From NCBI GenBank assembly GCA_023451115.1, contig JAEXFV010000062.1, positions 1-19,473 on the forward strand: a stretch of DNA of 19,473 nt, written 5' to 3'. Both the position numbers and the translations under genes were made by a program. Source of the DNA: Bacillota bacterium. GTDB taxonomy: Bacteria; Bacillota; Clostridia; Christensenellales; CAG-138. Under the pieces are notes generated by a model. The model was not told the origin of the DNA, did no database searches, and worked only from the letters and a program-made list of their open reading frames with translations. Of this stretch, positions 6,214 through 13,593 are shown piece by piece; the stretch's first letter is position 1; each line of letters begins with the position of its first letter.

Positions 6214-7332
6214 TCATTCCAGTGTTTTAGCGGTGTTTTGCAGCTCTTGGATGATGGGGATATGCTGAGGACAAACCGCCTCGCATTGACCGCAGCCGAT
6301 GCAGGTGCTGGCTTTATCCCCATGACGGGTCTCAAAGGCATATTTCCCTTTTGCAGCTGTGAGGTCGCCATAGGTTAGGTAAATGTTCATAGCGTTGAAC
6401 AACAGGGGAATGCGAAGCCCTTGGGGGCACCCTTTTACACAATATTGGCAACTGGTGCAGGGAATTTTGGGTATGGTGTCCAGCACGGCCTGTACCTGTT
6501 CCACCGCTTCACGTTGGGCAGCATCCAAGGGTTGAAACTCCCGCATATAGGAAATGTTATCCTGCATTTGTTCCAGGTTGGACATGCCGGAGAGCACAGT
6601 GACAACGCCTTCCAGAGAGGCGGCAAAGCGAATTGCCCAGGAGGAGAGAGAGGCTTTTGGGCTGGCTTTGCGGAAAATATCCGCTGCAGGTTCCGGCAAT
6701 GTGGAAAGCGAGCCGCCTTTTATCGGCTCCATAATGATGACCGGCTTGTGGTGCTTGCGGGCTACCTCATAACATTTGCGTGATTGAATGAGGTCGTTTT
6801 CCCAGTCCGCATAGTTAATCTGCAGCTGCACAAATTCCATTTCCGGATGTTGGCAGAGCACTTCCTCCAGCACGTCCGCCTTATCGTGGAAGGAAAAGCC
6901 CAGGTGCTTGATGCGTCCTGCAGCCTTTTGCTCCTGCAAAAAGTCCCAAATGTTGTAATCATAAAAGAAATGGGTGCGGTTGTCGCCGATGTTATGCAAT
7001 AAATAAAAGTCAAAATAGTCTACGCCGGTGCGCTCCAAAGAGGTCCAAAACATATTTTGCGCTTCCTGGGTAGTTTTCGCGCCGGCCCAGGCAGGTAGCT
7101 TGGTGGCCAGCTGGAAGCGCTCCCGGGGATAACGCTTGACCAGCGCCTCTTTTGCCGCAAGCTCGGATTTACCATTGAGGTACCCGTAAGCAGTGTCAAA
7201 ATAGGTAAAGCCGTTTTCTAAAAACAGATCCACCATGCGCTTGGTTTGCTCAATATCCACTTCAGCGCCCAGCATGGGTAAACGCATCAGGCCAAACCCC
7301 AGCTTGGGAATATGTTCTCCTAAATATGCCAT
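6214..7332 (-). CDS. Aldo/keto reductase with C-terminal 4Fe-4S domain
   Basis: 372 residues, ATG at 7332 preceded by GAGGAGG. The N-terminal TIM-barrel domain (about 1-270) has the aldo/keto reductase tetrad: D46 and Y51 in YFDTAYGYLNGKSE, K78 in LATKLP and H113 in YLLHN. The C-terminal extension carries two ferredoxin-like Cys sets: C292, C295, C298, C302 (CTSCQYCVKGCP) and C344, C347, C350, C354 (CIGCGQCEAVCP), enough for two 4Fe-4S clusters. This two-part form is common in anaerobic Clostridia; the substrates are mostly unknown, and the clusters may link carbonyl reduction to ferredoxin-type electron carriers. It is transcribed away from the BlaI-type regulator gene and has its own promoter and terminator. 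Confidence 0.93.
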   Translation of the reverse strand: MAYLGEHIPKLGFGLMRLPMLGAEVDIEQTKRMVDLFLENGFTYFDTAYGYLNGKSELAAKEALVKRYPRERFQLATKLPAWAGAKTTQEAQNMFWTSLERTGVDYFDFYLLHNIGDNRTHFFYDYNIWDFLQEQKAAGRIKHLGFSFHDKADVLEEVLCQHPEMEFVQLQINYADWENDLIQSRKCYEVARKHHKPVIIMEPIKGGSLSTLPEPAADIFRKASPKASLSSWAIRFAASLEGVVTVLSGMSNLEQMQDNISYMREFQPLDAAQREAVEQVQAVLDTIPKIPCTSCQYCVKGCPQGLRIPLLFNAMNIYLTYGDLTAAKGKYAFETRHGDKASTCIGCGQCEAVCPQHIPIIQELQNTAKTLE

Positions 7333-7401
7333 CGTATCGCCTCCTCATGATGCTTGTGCCTGAAACAGGCAATCCATGATCATTCATATATGCTACTTCA
7401 T

Positions 7402-7430
7402 AGTATCATGGAACGCCGGGGGATAGTCAA
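7402..7430 (-). promoter_or_regulatory. Promoter of the aldo/keto reductase gene
   Basis: On the minus strand TTGACT (7430-7425), 17 bases, then GATACT (7407-7402). A dyad CCATGAT/ATCATGG (7374-7380 with 7405-7411) reaches into the -10 box, and a second one, CAAGGGG/CCCCTTG (7428-7434 with 7439-7445), touches the -35 box. Both could be operators. Confidence 0.6.
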
Positions 7431-7512
7431 GGGGCTTTCCCCTTGGATAAGGCGAAAGCTGGCCGCGCTTTTGTCCTCTCCCGGCAATCTGTAGCATTTT
7501 TATTTTATGTGC

Positions 7513-7541
7513 TTGACAATTACAGTCTAATCTATTAGACT
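7513..7541 (+). promoter_or_regulatory. Promoter of the BlaI/M56 operon
   Basis: A consensus TTGACA (7513-7518), a 17-base spacer and TAGACT (7536-7541). It drives the BlaI-family regulator gene 45 bases downstream. The operator repeats at 7524-7559 cover its spacer, its -10 box and the expected transcript start, so autorepression is likely. Confidence 0.75.
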
Positions 7542-7559
7542 AGTCTAAAAAATTAGACT
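7524..7559. promoter_or_regulatory. Two tandem operator dyads of the BlaI-family repressor
   Basis: Four 7-base half sites alternate in orientation: AGTCTAA 7524-7530, TTAGACT 7535-7541, AGTCTAA 7542-7548, TTAGACT 7553-7559. They make two adjacent 18-bp dyads of the form AGTCTAA-N4-TTAGACT, and the two inner half sites also form a perfect 14-bp palindrome. BlaI/MecI repressors bind paired dyads over their own promoter; the assignment to this repressor comes from position. Confidence 0.75.
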
Positions 7560-7586
7560 AAAGTATTTTGGAGGAGGGAAAGAACC

Positions 7587-7949
7587 ATGGAGTATTCCCT
7601 GAGCAATGCGGATCAACGCTTGCTTTCCATCGTGTGGGAGGCGCAGCCGATCCCATCGCCGGCGTTATGCAAGCTGGCGTTGGAACGGCTGGGCTGGAAA
7701 CGTACCACTACGTATACCGTGCTCAGACGTTTGTGCGATAAAGGGATATTGCAAAACCAGGATACTGTGGTGACGGCGCTGGTGGAACAACAGCAGGTGC
7801 AACAGGCGCAGGGCCGGCAGGTATTGGAGCAGAACTTTAGCGGATCCCTGCCCCAATTTGTGGCGGCATTTCTCAACAGCGGCTCCTTAAGCGAGCAGGA
7901 GGCCAGGGAAATCCAGCGCATGCTGGATGACTATAGAAAGAGGATATGA
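7587..7949 (+). CDS. BlaI/MecI/CopY-family transcriptional repressor
   Basis: 120 residues, ATG 7587 with GAGGAGGG upstream. The N-terminal winged helix (about 5-65) matches the family: LSNADQRLLSIVWE at the start and the recognition region WKRTTTYTVLRRLCDKGIL (37-55). The C-terminal part (about 66-120) is the helical dimerisation region, in which BlaI proteins are cut by their membrane peptidase partner. The stop overlaps the M56 peptidase start, so the two are made together as a sensor/repressor pair. Likely targets are its own operon, through the dyads at 7524-7559, and perhaps other genes. The family controls beta-lactamases, copper export or envelope genes; no beta-lactamase is present in the window, so the regulated response is unknown. 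Confidence 0.92.
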   Translation: MEYSLSNADQRLLSIVWEAQPIPSPALCKLALERLGWKRTTTYTVLRRLCDKGILQNQDTVVTALVEQQQVQQAQGRQVLEQNFSGSLPQFVAAFLNSGSLSEQEAREIQRMLDDYRKRI

Positions 7950-10081
7950 TGGAAAACGTTTTTTTAACCGTACTCAATATGAGCATCACCGCAGCTTATG
8001 TGACTGCATTTGTATGCCTGTTGAGGCTGGCGCTGAAAACATTCCCCCGGTGGATCAGCTATAGCTTGTGGGGCGTGGTATTTTTTCGGCTGCTGTGCCC
8101 GGTTTCCTTTTCCTCCGCGTTTTCCCTCTTGGGAAGGCTGGGCGCGCCGTCCACGCAAAATGGCGCGATAGCATATATTCCTCATGAGATCGGCATGATG
8201 CAAATCCCAAATGTGAATTTTGGAATACATAGCGCCAGCCAGGCTGTAAATAGCTCTCTGCCCCAGGCTGTAGAGGCAAGCAGCGCGAATCCGTTACAGG
8301 TTTGGATTTTTGCCGGTACTTGCCTGTGGCTTGTTGGCGTTGGCGCAATGCTGCTCTATAGCCTGCTATCCTATGTGCGGCTGAAGCGGCGGGTGGCTGA
8401 AGCAACGCTGCTGTTTGATAATGTTTACGAAACCGAGGTGGCCGCATCGCCTTTTGTATGCGGCTTTGGCAGGCCACGCATTTATTTGCCGCTGGGGTTG
8501 CCTGAACAGGCGCGAAAATATGTGCTGCGCCATGAGCAAATTCATATTGCGCGCAGGGATCATTGGGTTAAACCTTTGGCCTTTTTCGCACTTTGCATTC
8601 ACTGGTTCAATCCTCTAGCCTGGCTGGCTTTCCGGTTGCTGTGTGTGGATATGGAAACCAGCTGCGATCAGCAGGCAACGAGAACCTTTACTAAGGCGCA
8701 GCGGGCGGACTATGGCGAGGCGCTGTTGCGCCTGGCCATGAAAAAGCCTATTCTTTCAGGCAGCCCGCTGGCTTTCGGGGAAAGTGGAGCCAAAACCAGG
8801 GTAAAAAATGTATTGCGGTATCAAAAACCAGCATTTTGGGTCATTGTGATTGCCGTGGTAGCCTGTGCTGTCGTGGGTATCAGCCTGCTTGCCAATCCGC
8901 AGCCCCAGGTAACGCCCCAACAGGCCGGTGAAGTTGCAATGGAGGAGGTCTCCTACAGCTTCAGCTGGTATGGAGAGGACGGGGAGTTGATTGCAGGCAT
9001 TAGCATGCTTTCAGGCTTGGAAAAACAGCTGGCGCAGGATATTATTATGAACGCGCTGGTGAAATCTGCGGCCTGGCCTGGGGTACCCCCACAAAACATG
9101 CCGGAGTATTTTTTAATCCGCCAAACATTTCCAAAAAGTGGAGAAATGCATGACTATTATGCCTATCTGGTAGATGGGGCTGCAGTGCTGCAAGCTGGAG
9201 AAAATGGGTATTACAGCCGCATTGACGATACGCTTTACAGCCAGCTGGCCCAGTGGATGGCGGATTTTAAGGAAAGCGCGGCCAGTGTTGGCGGAGTCGA
9301 TGGGCCGGTCAGCGTATCCGTTACGGCGCAGGACGCAACCGATTTGGAAAGCTGTGTGTCCCAGGCGATTTTAAAAGCAAACCGGGGCCGTTTCCCTATG
9401 GGCGAGCTGCAGGCGCAGGCGCATACCATTTTGGGAGTCCGGCAGGAAGGGGCGTACACAAGGGTTTATGCTGTAGCGTTGTATCAGGAATATGCTTTTG
9501 ATGACAGCGGTTTTTCTCTGGTTGGAGGCTGTCATTTGCCCATTGCAGTTTCTTTTCGGCAGGAAAACGGGGAATATCATCTGGAGGAATATTGGGAGCC
9601 AGAGGATGGGGGGATGTACCTGAACTCTATACTGGAACAATTCCCTGCAGAGTATCAGCAAGAGGCCGCGGATTTGGAAAAATTTACAGTCCCCCATATG
9701 CAGGCCTGTTACCGCCAGGCCATTGATTATGGCGGGGTGGATACCACGCCTATCATTGCAGCGTTAATAGAGGAGATTACCGCTTCCCCTGCCGCTTATT
9801 CCTATCCGGGCGCCTATATTAATGCGCATCCAATGCAGTATCAGCAGCTGCTGTATTATGGGGAGGATACGCTGGCCTACTGCTTTGCCCAATTTGAAGC
9901 GGGCGGCCAAACCGGGCTTCCCGGCCATATCATGCGCCTGGCGTGCCAGGACATTATGGGGGGAGAGGGCAGCAATATTGCCGCCGGTAACGGTCAACAA
10001 TGGTATGATGCTTTTCAAAAAGCGGCAGAAGAGTTATCGCAACAAGGGTGGAAAACCGAAGCGGGTATTTACCCAGGATAA
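7946..10081 (+). CDS. M56-family (BlaR1-like) membrane metallopeptidase
   Basis: 711 residues from ATG 7946 (ATG 7949 is equally possible and better spaced from AGAGGA). Membrane segments: about 12-28, 36-54, 118-142, 211-230 and 298-316. The cytoplasmic zinc-peptidase part has HEQIH (196-200) and the downstream DMETSCDQQA with E237, as in BlaR1/MecR1. After the last membrane segment come about 390 extracytoplasmic residues. These lack the penicillin-binding SxxK/SxN/KTG arrangement I would expect of a BlaR1 sensor and instead look like the unnamed domains found on many clostridial M56 proteins. Expected role: sense an envelope or extracellular signal and cleave the partner BlaI-type repressor. 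The ligand is unknown. The codon usage and coupling to the repressor gene look normal, with no break in the frame. Confidence 0.88.
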   Translation: MMENVFLTVLNMSITAAYVTAFVCLLRLALKTFPRWISYSLWGVVFFRLLCPVSFSSAFSLLGRLGAPSTQNGAIAYIPHEIGMMQIPNVNFGIHSASQAVNSSLPQAVEASSANPLQVWIFAGTCLWLVGVGAMLLYSLLSYVRLKRRVAEATLLFDNVYETEVAASPFVCGFGRPRIYLPLGLPEQARKYVLRHEQIHIARRDHWVKPLAFFALCIHWFNPLAWLAFRLLCVDMETSCDQQATRTFTKAQRADYGEALLRLAMKKPILSGSPLAFGESGAKTRVKNVLRYQKPAFWVIVIAVVACAVVGISLLANPQPQVTPQQAGEVAMEEVSYSFSWYGEDGELIAGISMLSGLEKQLAQDIIMNALVKSAAWPGVPPQNMPEYFLIRQTFPKSGEMHDYYAYLVDGAAVLQAGENGYYSRIDDTLYSQLAQWMADFKESAASVGGVDGPVSVSVTAQDATDLESCVSQAILKANRGRFPMGELQAQAHTILGVRQEGAYTRVYAVALYQEYAFDDSGFSLVGGCHLPIAVSFRQENGEYHLEEYWEPEDGGMYLNSILEQFPAEYQQEAADLEKFTVPHMQACYRQAIDYGGVDTTPIIAALIEEITASPAAYSYPGAYINAHPMQYQQLLYYGEDTLAYCFAQFEAGGQTGLPGHIMRLACQDIMGGEGSNIAAGNGQQWYDAFQKAAEELSQQGWKTEAGIYPG

Positions 10082-10107
10082 GCGCATACATTCATTGCCG
10101 GAAAAGG

Positions 10108-10144
10108 GGCAGGGAAGCGCCTGTTGCGTTGTGCCCTGCCTTTT
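10108..10144 (+). terminator. Terminator of the BlaI/M56 operon
   Basis: GGCAGGG (10108-10114) pairs with CCCTGCC (10134-10140), followed by TTTT at 10141-10144; weaker A-T and G-T pairs extend the base. It lies 26 bases after the peptidase stop. Confidence 0.75.
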
Positions 10145-10403
10145 GCTATACTTTGTGTATTATTCTGGGCAGGATCATGCGTCTAAAGCCAATCATGCCG
10201 ATGGAAAGGAAGGGAATGCGGATGCGAATGCCTCTCTGCATAGTGCTGGCTCCATGCAAGGCCTGATGGGGACGGGGCCTCATGGAGCAATCGGGTAATT
10301 GGTCAGGGCTTTGGGCTTTGACAAAGGGTTACAGTGAAATCCCGGGAATAACCTCACTTTGTGAGTCCTTGGGAGGAATATTCTCGCCCCAACAGGCTTT
10401 GCA
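10145..10403. other. Gap without a recognisable gene before the MFS gene
   Basis: The 360 bases between the peptidase stop and the MFS start hold the terminator at 10108-10144 and then no credible gene. Frames open here are short, low in family character and without ribosome binding sites. There is a TTGACA at 10318-10323, but no good -10 at normal spacing, and a small CTCAC/GTGAG dyad at 10353-10365 downstream of it. A promoter for the MFS gene probably lies here, possibly one that needs an activator. Confidence 0.4.
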
Positions 10404-10436
10404 TTTTTAATTTATAAAAATTAAAAAGGAGCAAAG
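10397..10436 (+). promoter_or_regulatory. AT-rich hairpin enclosing the MFS ribosome binding site
   Basis: TTTTTAATTT (10404-10413) is the exact complement of AAATTAAAAA (10418-10427), and CTTTGC (10397-10402) of GCAAAG (10431-10436). Together they form a stem of 16 pairs with only A opposite GGA between the two blocks. The Shine-Dalgarno AAGGAG (10426-10431) lies inside, 10 bases before the ATG at 10442, so folding could limit translation. Confidence 0.45.
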
Positions 10437-10441
10437 TCGTA

Positions 10442-11749
10442 ATGCGTATCAATAAAACACTGTTTCAGGAACTCCGCGGGTTTCTGATTTTATGGTTCAC
10501 CCAATCCTTCTCCGCGTTGGGCAGCGCAATGACCAGTTTCGCGCTGATTATTTGGTCTTACCAACAACAGGGGTCGGCGTTGACTACAGCGCTGCTTTCC
10601 GTATGTTCCTATGCGCCCTATGTGCTTATGAGCATTTTTGCAGGCGCATTGAGCGACCGGTGGAATAAAAAAGCCATATTGCTGGTAAGCGATACCTTTG
10701 CCGCCCTCTGTACGGTGGGGATATTGCTGTTGCTGCAGGCGGGGCGGCTGGAAATTTACCACCTGTATTGCCTCAACGGGCTCAATGGCCTGATGAATAC
10801 CATCCAGCAGCCGGCTGCTGATGTAACCATCACTCTGCTTACGCCGCAACGGCATTATCAAAAGGTGAGCGGATTGCGCTCGTTTTCTAATTCCCTGGTG
10901 AGCATTCTGACTCCCGCCATTGCCACCACCCTGTTGACCTTGGCAGGTTTGCAGGCGGTAATCCTGTTTGATTTGTTCACCTTTGCGGCAGCGTTTGTTT
11001 CGTTGCTGTGCTTTGTAAAAATACCCAAGGTGGAACAGGAGCAAACCGCCAAAGAAAGCGTATGGCGTTCTACCAAAAACGGGCTGCAATACCTGAAACG
11101 CAATCGGGGCATTTTGGACCTGATGCTGTTTCTGGCCGCGATTAACCTGACTGCGTCTATATACAATGCTGCCCTTCCGGCCATGGTGCTTTCCAGAGCA
11201 GCAGGGGGAGAGGTAGCACTGGGCGTGATCAATGCCACGACAGGCGTTGCGCTGCTCATCGGCAGCGCCATCGCTTCGTTGCTTCCAACACCCAAAAGCC
11301 GCGTCAGGATGATTTGCAATACGTTGTTGCTATCCATGAGTACGGAAAACTTCTTTTTAGCCTTTGGAAAGTCCCTGCCGGTATGGTGCTTTGGCGCAGT
11401 GTTAGGCTGGTTAAGCATTCCGGTAATGAACGCCAATTTGGATGTGGTGTTTCGCAGCTATATTCCCGTTTCTATACAGGGGCGGATATATGCAGCGAGA
11501 AATACGTTCCAGTTTTTTACCATCCCCATCGGCTATTGCTTAGGCGGCTTGCTGGTGGACCGGGTTTTTGAGCCGTTTATGGCGGCCCAGCCGGAAAACA
11601 GCCAGCTTCTCGCTTTGTTTGGGGCGGAAAAAGGCGCAGGGGCAGCTATGCTCTTTTTAATCCTGGCGGTTATGGGCATTCTGACTTGCTTAATTTTCCG
11701 GAAAGACCGGCATATCTGGGCGCTGGAAGAACGTGCGCCCGAGCTATAG
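10442..11749 (+). CDS. MFS exporter (macrolide-efflux/MefA-like group)
   Basis: 435 residues with about 12 predicted membrane segments, the first at about 13-40. A motif-A-like loop, GALSDRWNKKAIL (68-80), sits between segments 2 and 3. Overall the protein resembles the short-loop MFS drug exporters annotated as MefA-like or macrolide efflux proteins, for example the QQPAADVTITLLTPQ and SIQGRIYAARN segments. Such proteins use the proton gradient to expel small molecules from the cytoplasm; the substrate cannot be read from the sequence, and most relatives have no proven role in resistance. It is a single-gene unit with its own upstream gap and a strong terminator. The SD is AAGGAG with a rather long 10-base spacing, inside a hairpin. 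Confidence 0.85.
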   Translation: MRINKTLFQELRGFLILWFTQSFSALGSAMTSFALIIWSYQQQGSALTTALLSVCSYAPYVLMSIFAGALSDRWNKKAILLVSDTFAALCTVGILLLLQAGRLEIYHLYCLNGLNGLMNTIQQPAADVTITLLTPQRHYQKVSGLRSFSNSLVSILTPAIATTLLTLAGLQAVILFDLFTFAAAFVSLLCFVKIPKVEQEQTAKESVWRSTKNGLQYLKRNRGILDLMLFLAAINLTASIYNAALPAMVLSRAAGGEVALGVINATTGVALLIGSAIASLLPTPKSRVRMICNTLLLSMSTENFFLAFGKSLPVWCFGAVLGWLSIPVMNANLDVVFRSYIPVSIQGRIYAARNTFQFFTIPIGYCLGGLLVDRVFEPFMAAQPENSQLLALFGAEKGAGAAMLFLILAVMGILTCLIFRKDRHIWALEERAPEL

Positions 11750-11754
11750 CGTTC

Positions 11755-11790
11755 AAAAAGGCCTCCGTTTTAAAAAACGGGGGCCTTTTT
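11755..11790. terminator. Strong terminator of the MFS gene, likely bidirectional
   Basis: A 16-bp stem with one G-T pair (11755-11770 with 11775-11790), loop of 4, AAAAA on the left and TTTTT on the right. It begins 5 bases after the MFS stop. The A/T symmetry lets it also work for minus-strand transcripts. Confidence 0.92.
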
Positions 11791-12004
11791 ACATAAAAAC
11801 GTTTTTGGTCACGGATTTGTCCATGGTTTTAGTAAAATTCGCTGCTTTATATAAAAACAACGGGTACAATACCCTAAGCACGGCAGCTAGTAGATTATGG
11901 TTTCTCAGGGTACTGCACTATACCCAATGTGCTGTGTAGGTGAAGGGGGTGAGGGCATTCAAAAGCAAATAACACCAAGGATGATACAACCGCTACACGT
12001 TAAT
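11791..12004. other. Gap between two convergent terminators
   Basis: No gene is seen. The stretch holds two small dyads with the same arms: GGGTA/TACCC at 11862-11874 (3-base loop) and at 11908-11925 (8-base loop). A purine-rich stretch near 11938-11955 looks like a ribosome binding site, but no credible reading frame follows. Confidence 0.4.
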
Positions 12005-12047
12005 AAAAAGATGGTCGTAACGAAACGCCTTCGTTCTGAAACGACCA
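12005..12047 (-). terminator. Terminator of the sugar operon
   Basis: On the minus strand TGGTCGT pairs with ACGACCA (plus 12041-12047 with 12012-12018), with an inner AACGAA/TTCGTT stem, followed by a C and a run of five T (plus A-run 12005-12009). It starts 8 bases after the kinase stop. Confidence 0.88.
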
Positions 12048-12054
12048 CCGCTAT

Positions 12055-13593
12055 TTATTGCAAAGCTGCAAGCTCATGCATGTTTTCTTTTAACGAGATG
12101 TAAAGCTTTTTATAGATACTAAACAGCTTTGTGTATCGTTCGTGATTTTCCGGTATGGGTTGCACGGTGTTTTCAAACTTTATCCATTCTTTAATCTCTT
12201 TAAAATCAGAAACACATCCCGAAGAGACAGCCGCGATCAACGCATCGCCCAAAGGCGCTTCTACCGTTTCCAAAGAGTATACCACGGGAACCCCTGTAAC
12301 ATCGGCAATGATCTGGCGCCAAAGCCCGGACCTTGATGCACCCCCGATCAAAACACAATTTGTGTTATCGGACACTGCCATGTTAGAATCCTCCATGATA
12401 TGCCGCAATGAATACGCTACGGATTCCAACAAAGCCCTGTAGATATGCACGTTGGTATGGCGCAGTGTTAATCCAAATATGGTACCCCTGGCGTTAACAT
12501 CCCATATCGGGCTGCGTTCCCCCATAAAATAGGGCAAAACGATCAAACCGTCACTTCCTGGTTTAATGCTTTCCGCCAGTTTATCCATATCTTGATAAGT
12601 AGTTGGGACAGCCTCGCCGCTCTCTCCTTTATAAAATGGGACGATATCATCCCGAAACCAGCGAAGCAAGGCGCCGGCGGTAGATGCGCCTCCATATGTG
12701 TATATCATGCTTTCCGGCGACTTGGAGTATGGCATGGAAACATAGCTTGGATTGGTCGGGAAATCCGAATGAATTACCCCCCAATTAATTGAAGTGCTTA
12801 CGATAGCAACATGCTGCCCGCTTTCCAAAACGCCTGTAGCTAAGGTGGAGGCAAGGCAATCGATGCATCCTGCGCATACCGGCATGCCCTCCCAAAGGCC
12901 CAAGGCTGCCGCGGCCTCTTTCGTTAACTTACCTGCCACATCCTGGGGCCGTATTATGCGGCTTGGAAGCTTATCTTTAGATAGCCCCAGCTTTTCAATC
13001 ATGCTGTCAGCCCAGCAATGGTTGCGCATATCGTAAATGCCACCTAGGTTGCCAGCGGATGTATAATCGATAACTGCCTCGCCGGTGAGTTTATAAATTA
13101 CAAATTGATTTGGAGCCAAAAACAACTTTGTTCTGCGCCAAATATCAGGCAGGTTATTTTTGATCCAAAGCAGCTTTGTATAACCAAAGTAAGGATCAAT
13201 CCCGTTTGCCGTGACGGAAAACAGCTCATCCAACCCTATATTTTGGCGCACTTGATCGCATTCTGCCTCAGCGCGCCGGTCCATCCAGATAATACATGGA
13301 TGGAGAGGTTCCATGTTGTCATCCAGGGGTATGCCGCTTCCACCGTAAAGACCGCTTATGCACATGCTGCAAATTTTTGTCGTCTCAATGCCGCTCTGCT
13401 TGACTATTTTTGAAATAACATTGACAGCGGCGTTCATATAACAAGCGGCATCCTGTTCAGCCCATACTGCATTAGGCGTGCTCAATCCGTATTCCACAAG
13501 CGCTTCGGCATATACCCTTCCCGAAGCACCACATAGTACGCCTTTTGTTCCTGATGTGCCGATATCTACCCCTATAACATAGCTTTTTTCCAT
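12055..13593 (-). CDS. FGGY-family carbohydrate kinase, probably D-xylulose kinase
   Basis: 512 residues. The ATG at 13593 has GGAG 8 bases upstream and overlaps the transketolase stop by one base (TAATG); the frame stays open back to 13794 inside that gene, which I reject as start. FGGY kinases have two actin-like domains: the first opens with VIGVDIGTSGTKGVLC (6-21), and the second has GERSPIWDVNARGTIFG (358-374) and the nucleotide-binding GGASRSGLWRQIIADV (417-432). D245 in AGCIDCLAS matches the catalytic Asp of xylulokinases. The enzyme phosphorylates a ketopentose or polyol with ATP in the cytoplasm. Beside a lyxose-type isomerase and transketolase, D-xylulose to xylulose 5-phosphate is the best fit, by context. 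Gluconate/glycerol-type activity is not excluded. Confidence 0.88.
   Translation of the reverse strand: MEKSYVIGVDIGTSGTKGVLCGASGRVYAEALVEYGLSTPNAVWAEQDAACYMNAAVNVISKIVKQSGIETTKICSMCISGLYGGSGIPLDDNMEPLHPCIIWMDRRAEAECDQVRQNIGLDELFSVTANGIDPYFGYTKLLWIKNNLPDIWRRTKLFLAPNQFVIYKLTGEAVIDYTSAGNLGGIYDMRNHCWADSMIEKLGLSKDKLPSRIIRPQDVAGKLTKEAAAALGLWEGMPVCAGCIDCLASTLATGVLESGQHVAIVSTSINWGVIHSDFPTNPSYVSMPYSKSPESMIYTYGGASTAGALLRWFRDDIVPFYKGESGEAVPTTYQDMDKLAESIKPGSDGLIVLPYFMGERSPIWDVNARGTIFGLTLRHTNVHIYRALLESVAYSLRHIMEDSNMAVSDNTNCVLIGGASRSGLWRQIIADVTGVPVVYSLETVEAPLGDALIAAVSSGCVSDFKEIKEWIKFENTVQPIPENHERYTKLFSIYKKLYISLKENMHELAALQ

Noticed and set aside
7946..10081. Beta-lactam resistance locus
   Set aside because: No penicillin-binding sensor motif and no beta-lactamase gene are present; M56/BlaI pairs are widespread in Clostridia with other or unknown roles.
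9822..10298. 158-codon plus-strand frame that runs from the M56 gene into the gap
   Set aside because: Its first half is out of frame within the peptidase gene; the part in the gap spans the terminator, lacks an SD and resembles no family I know.
10490..11089. 199-codon open frame on the minus strand inside the MFS gene
   Set aside because: It is antisense to a clear membrane transporter gene, has no family motif and no ribosome binding site.
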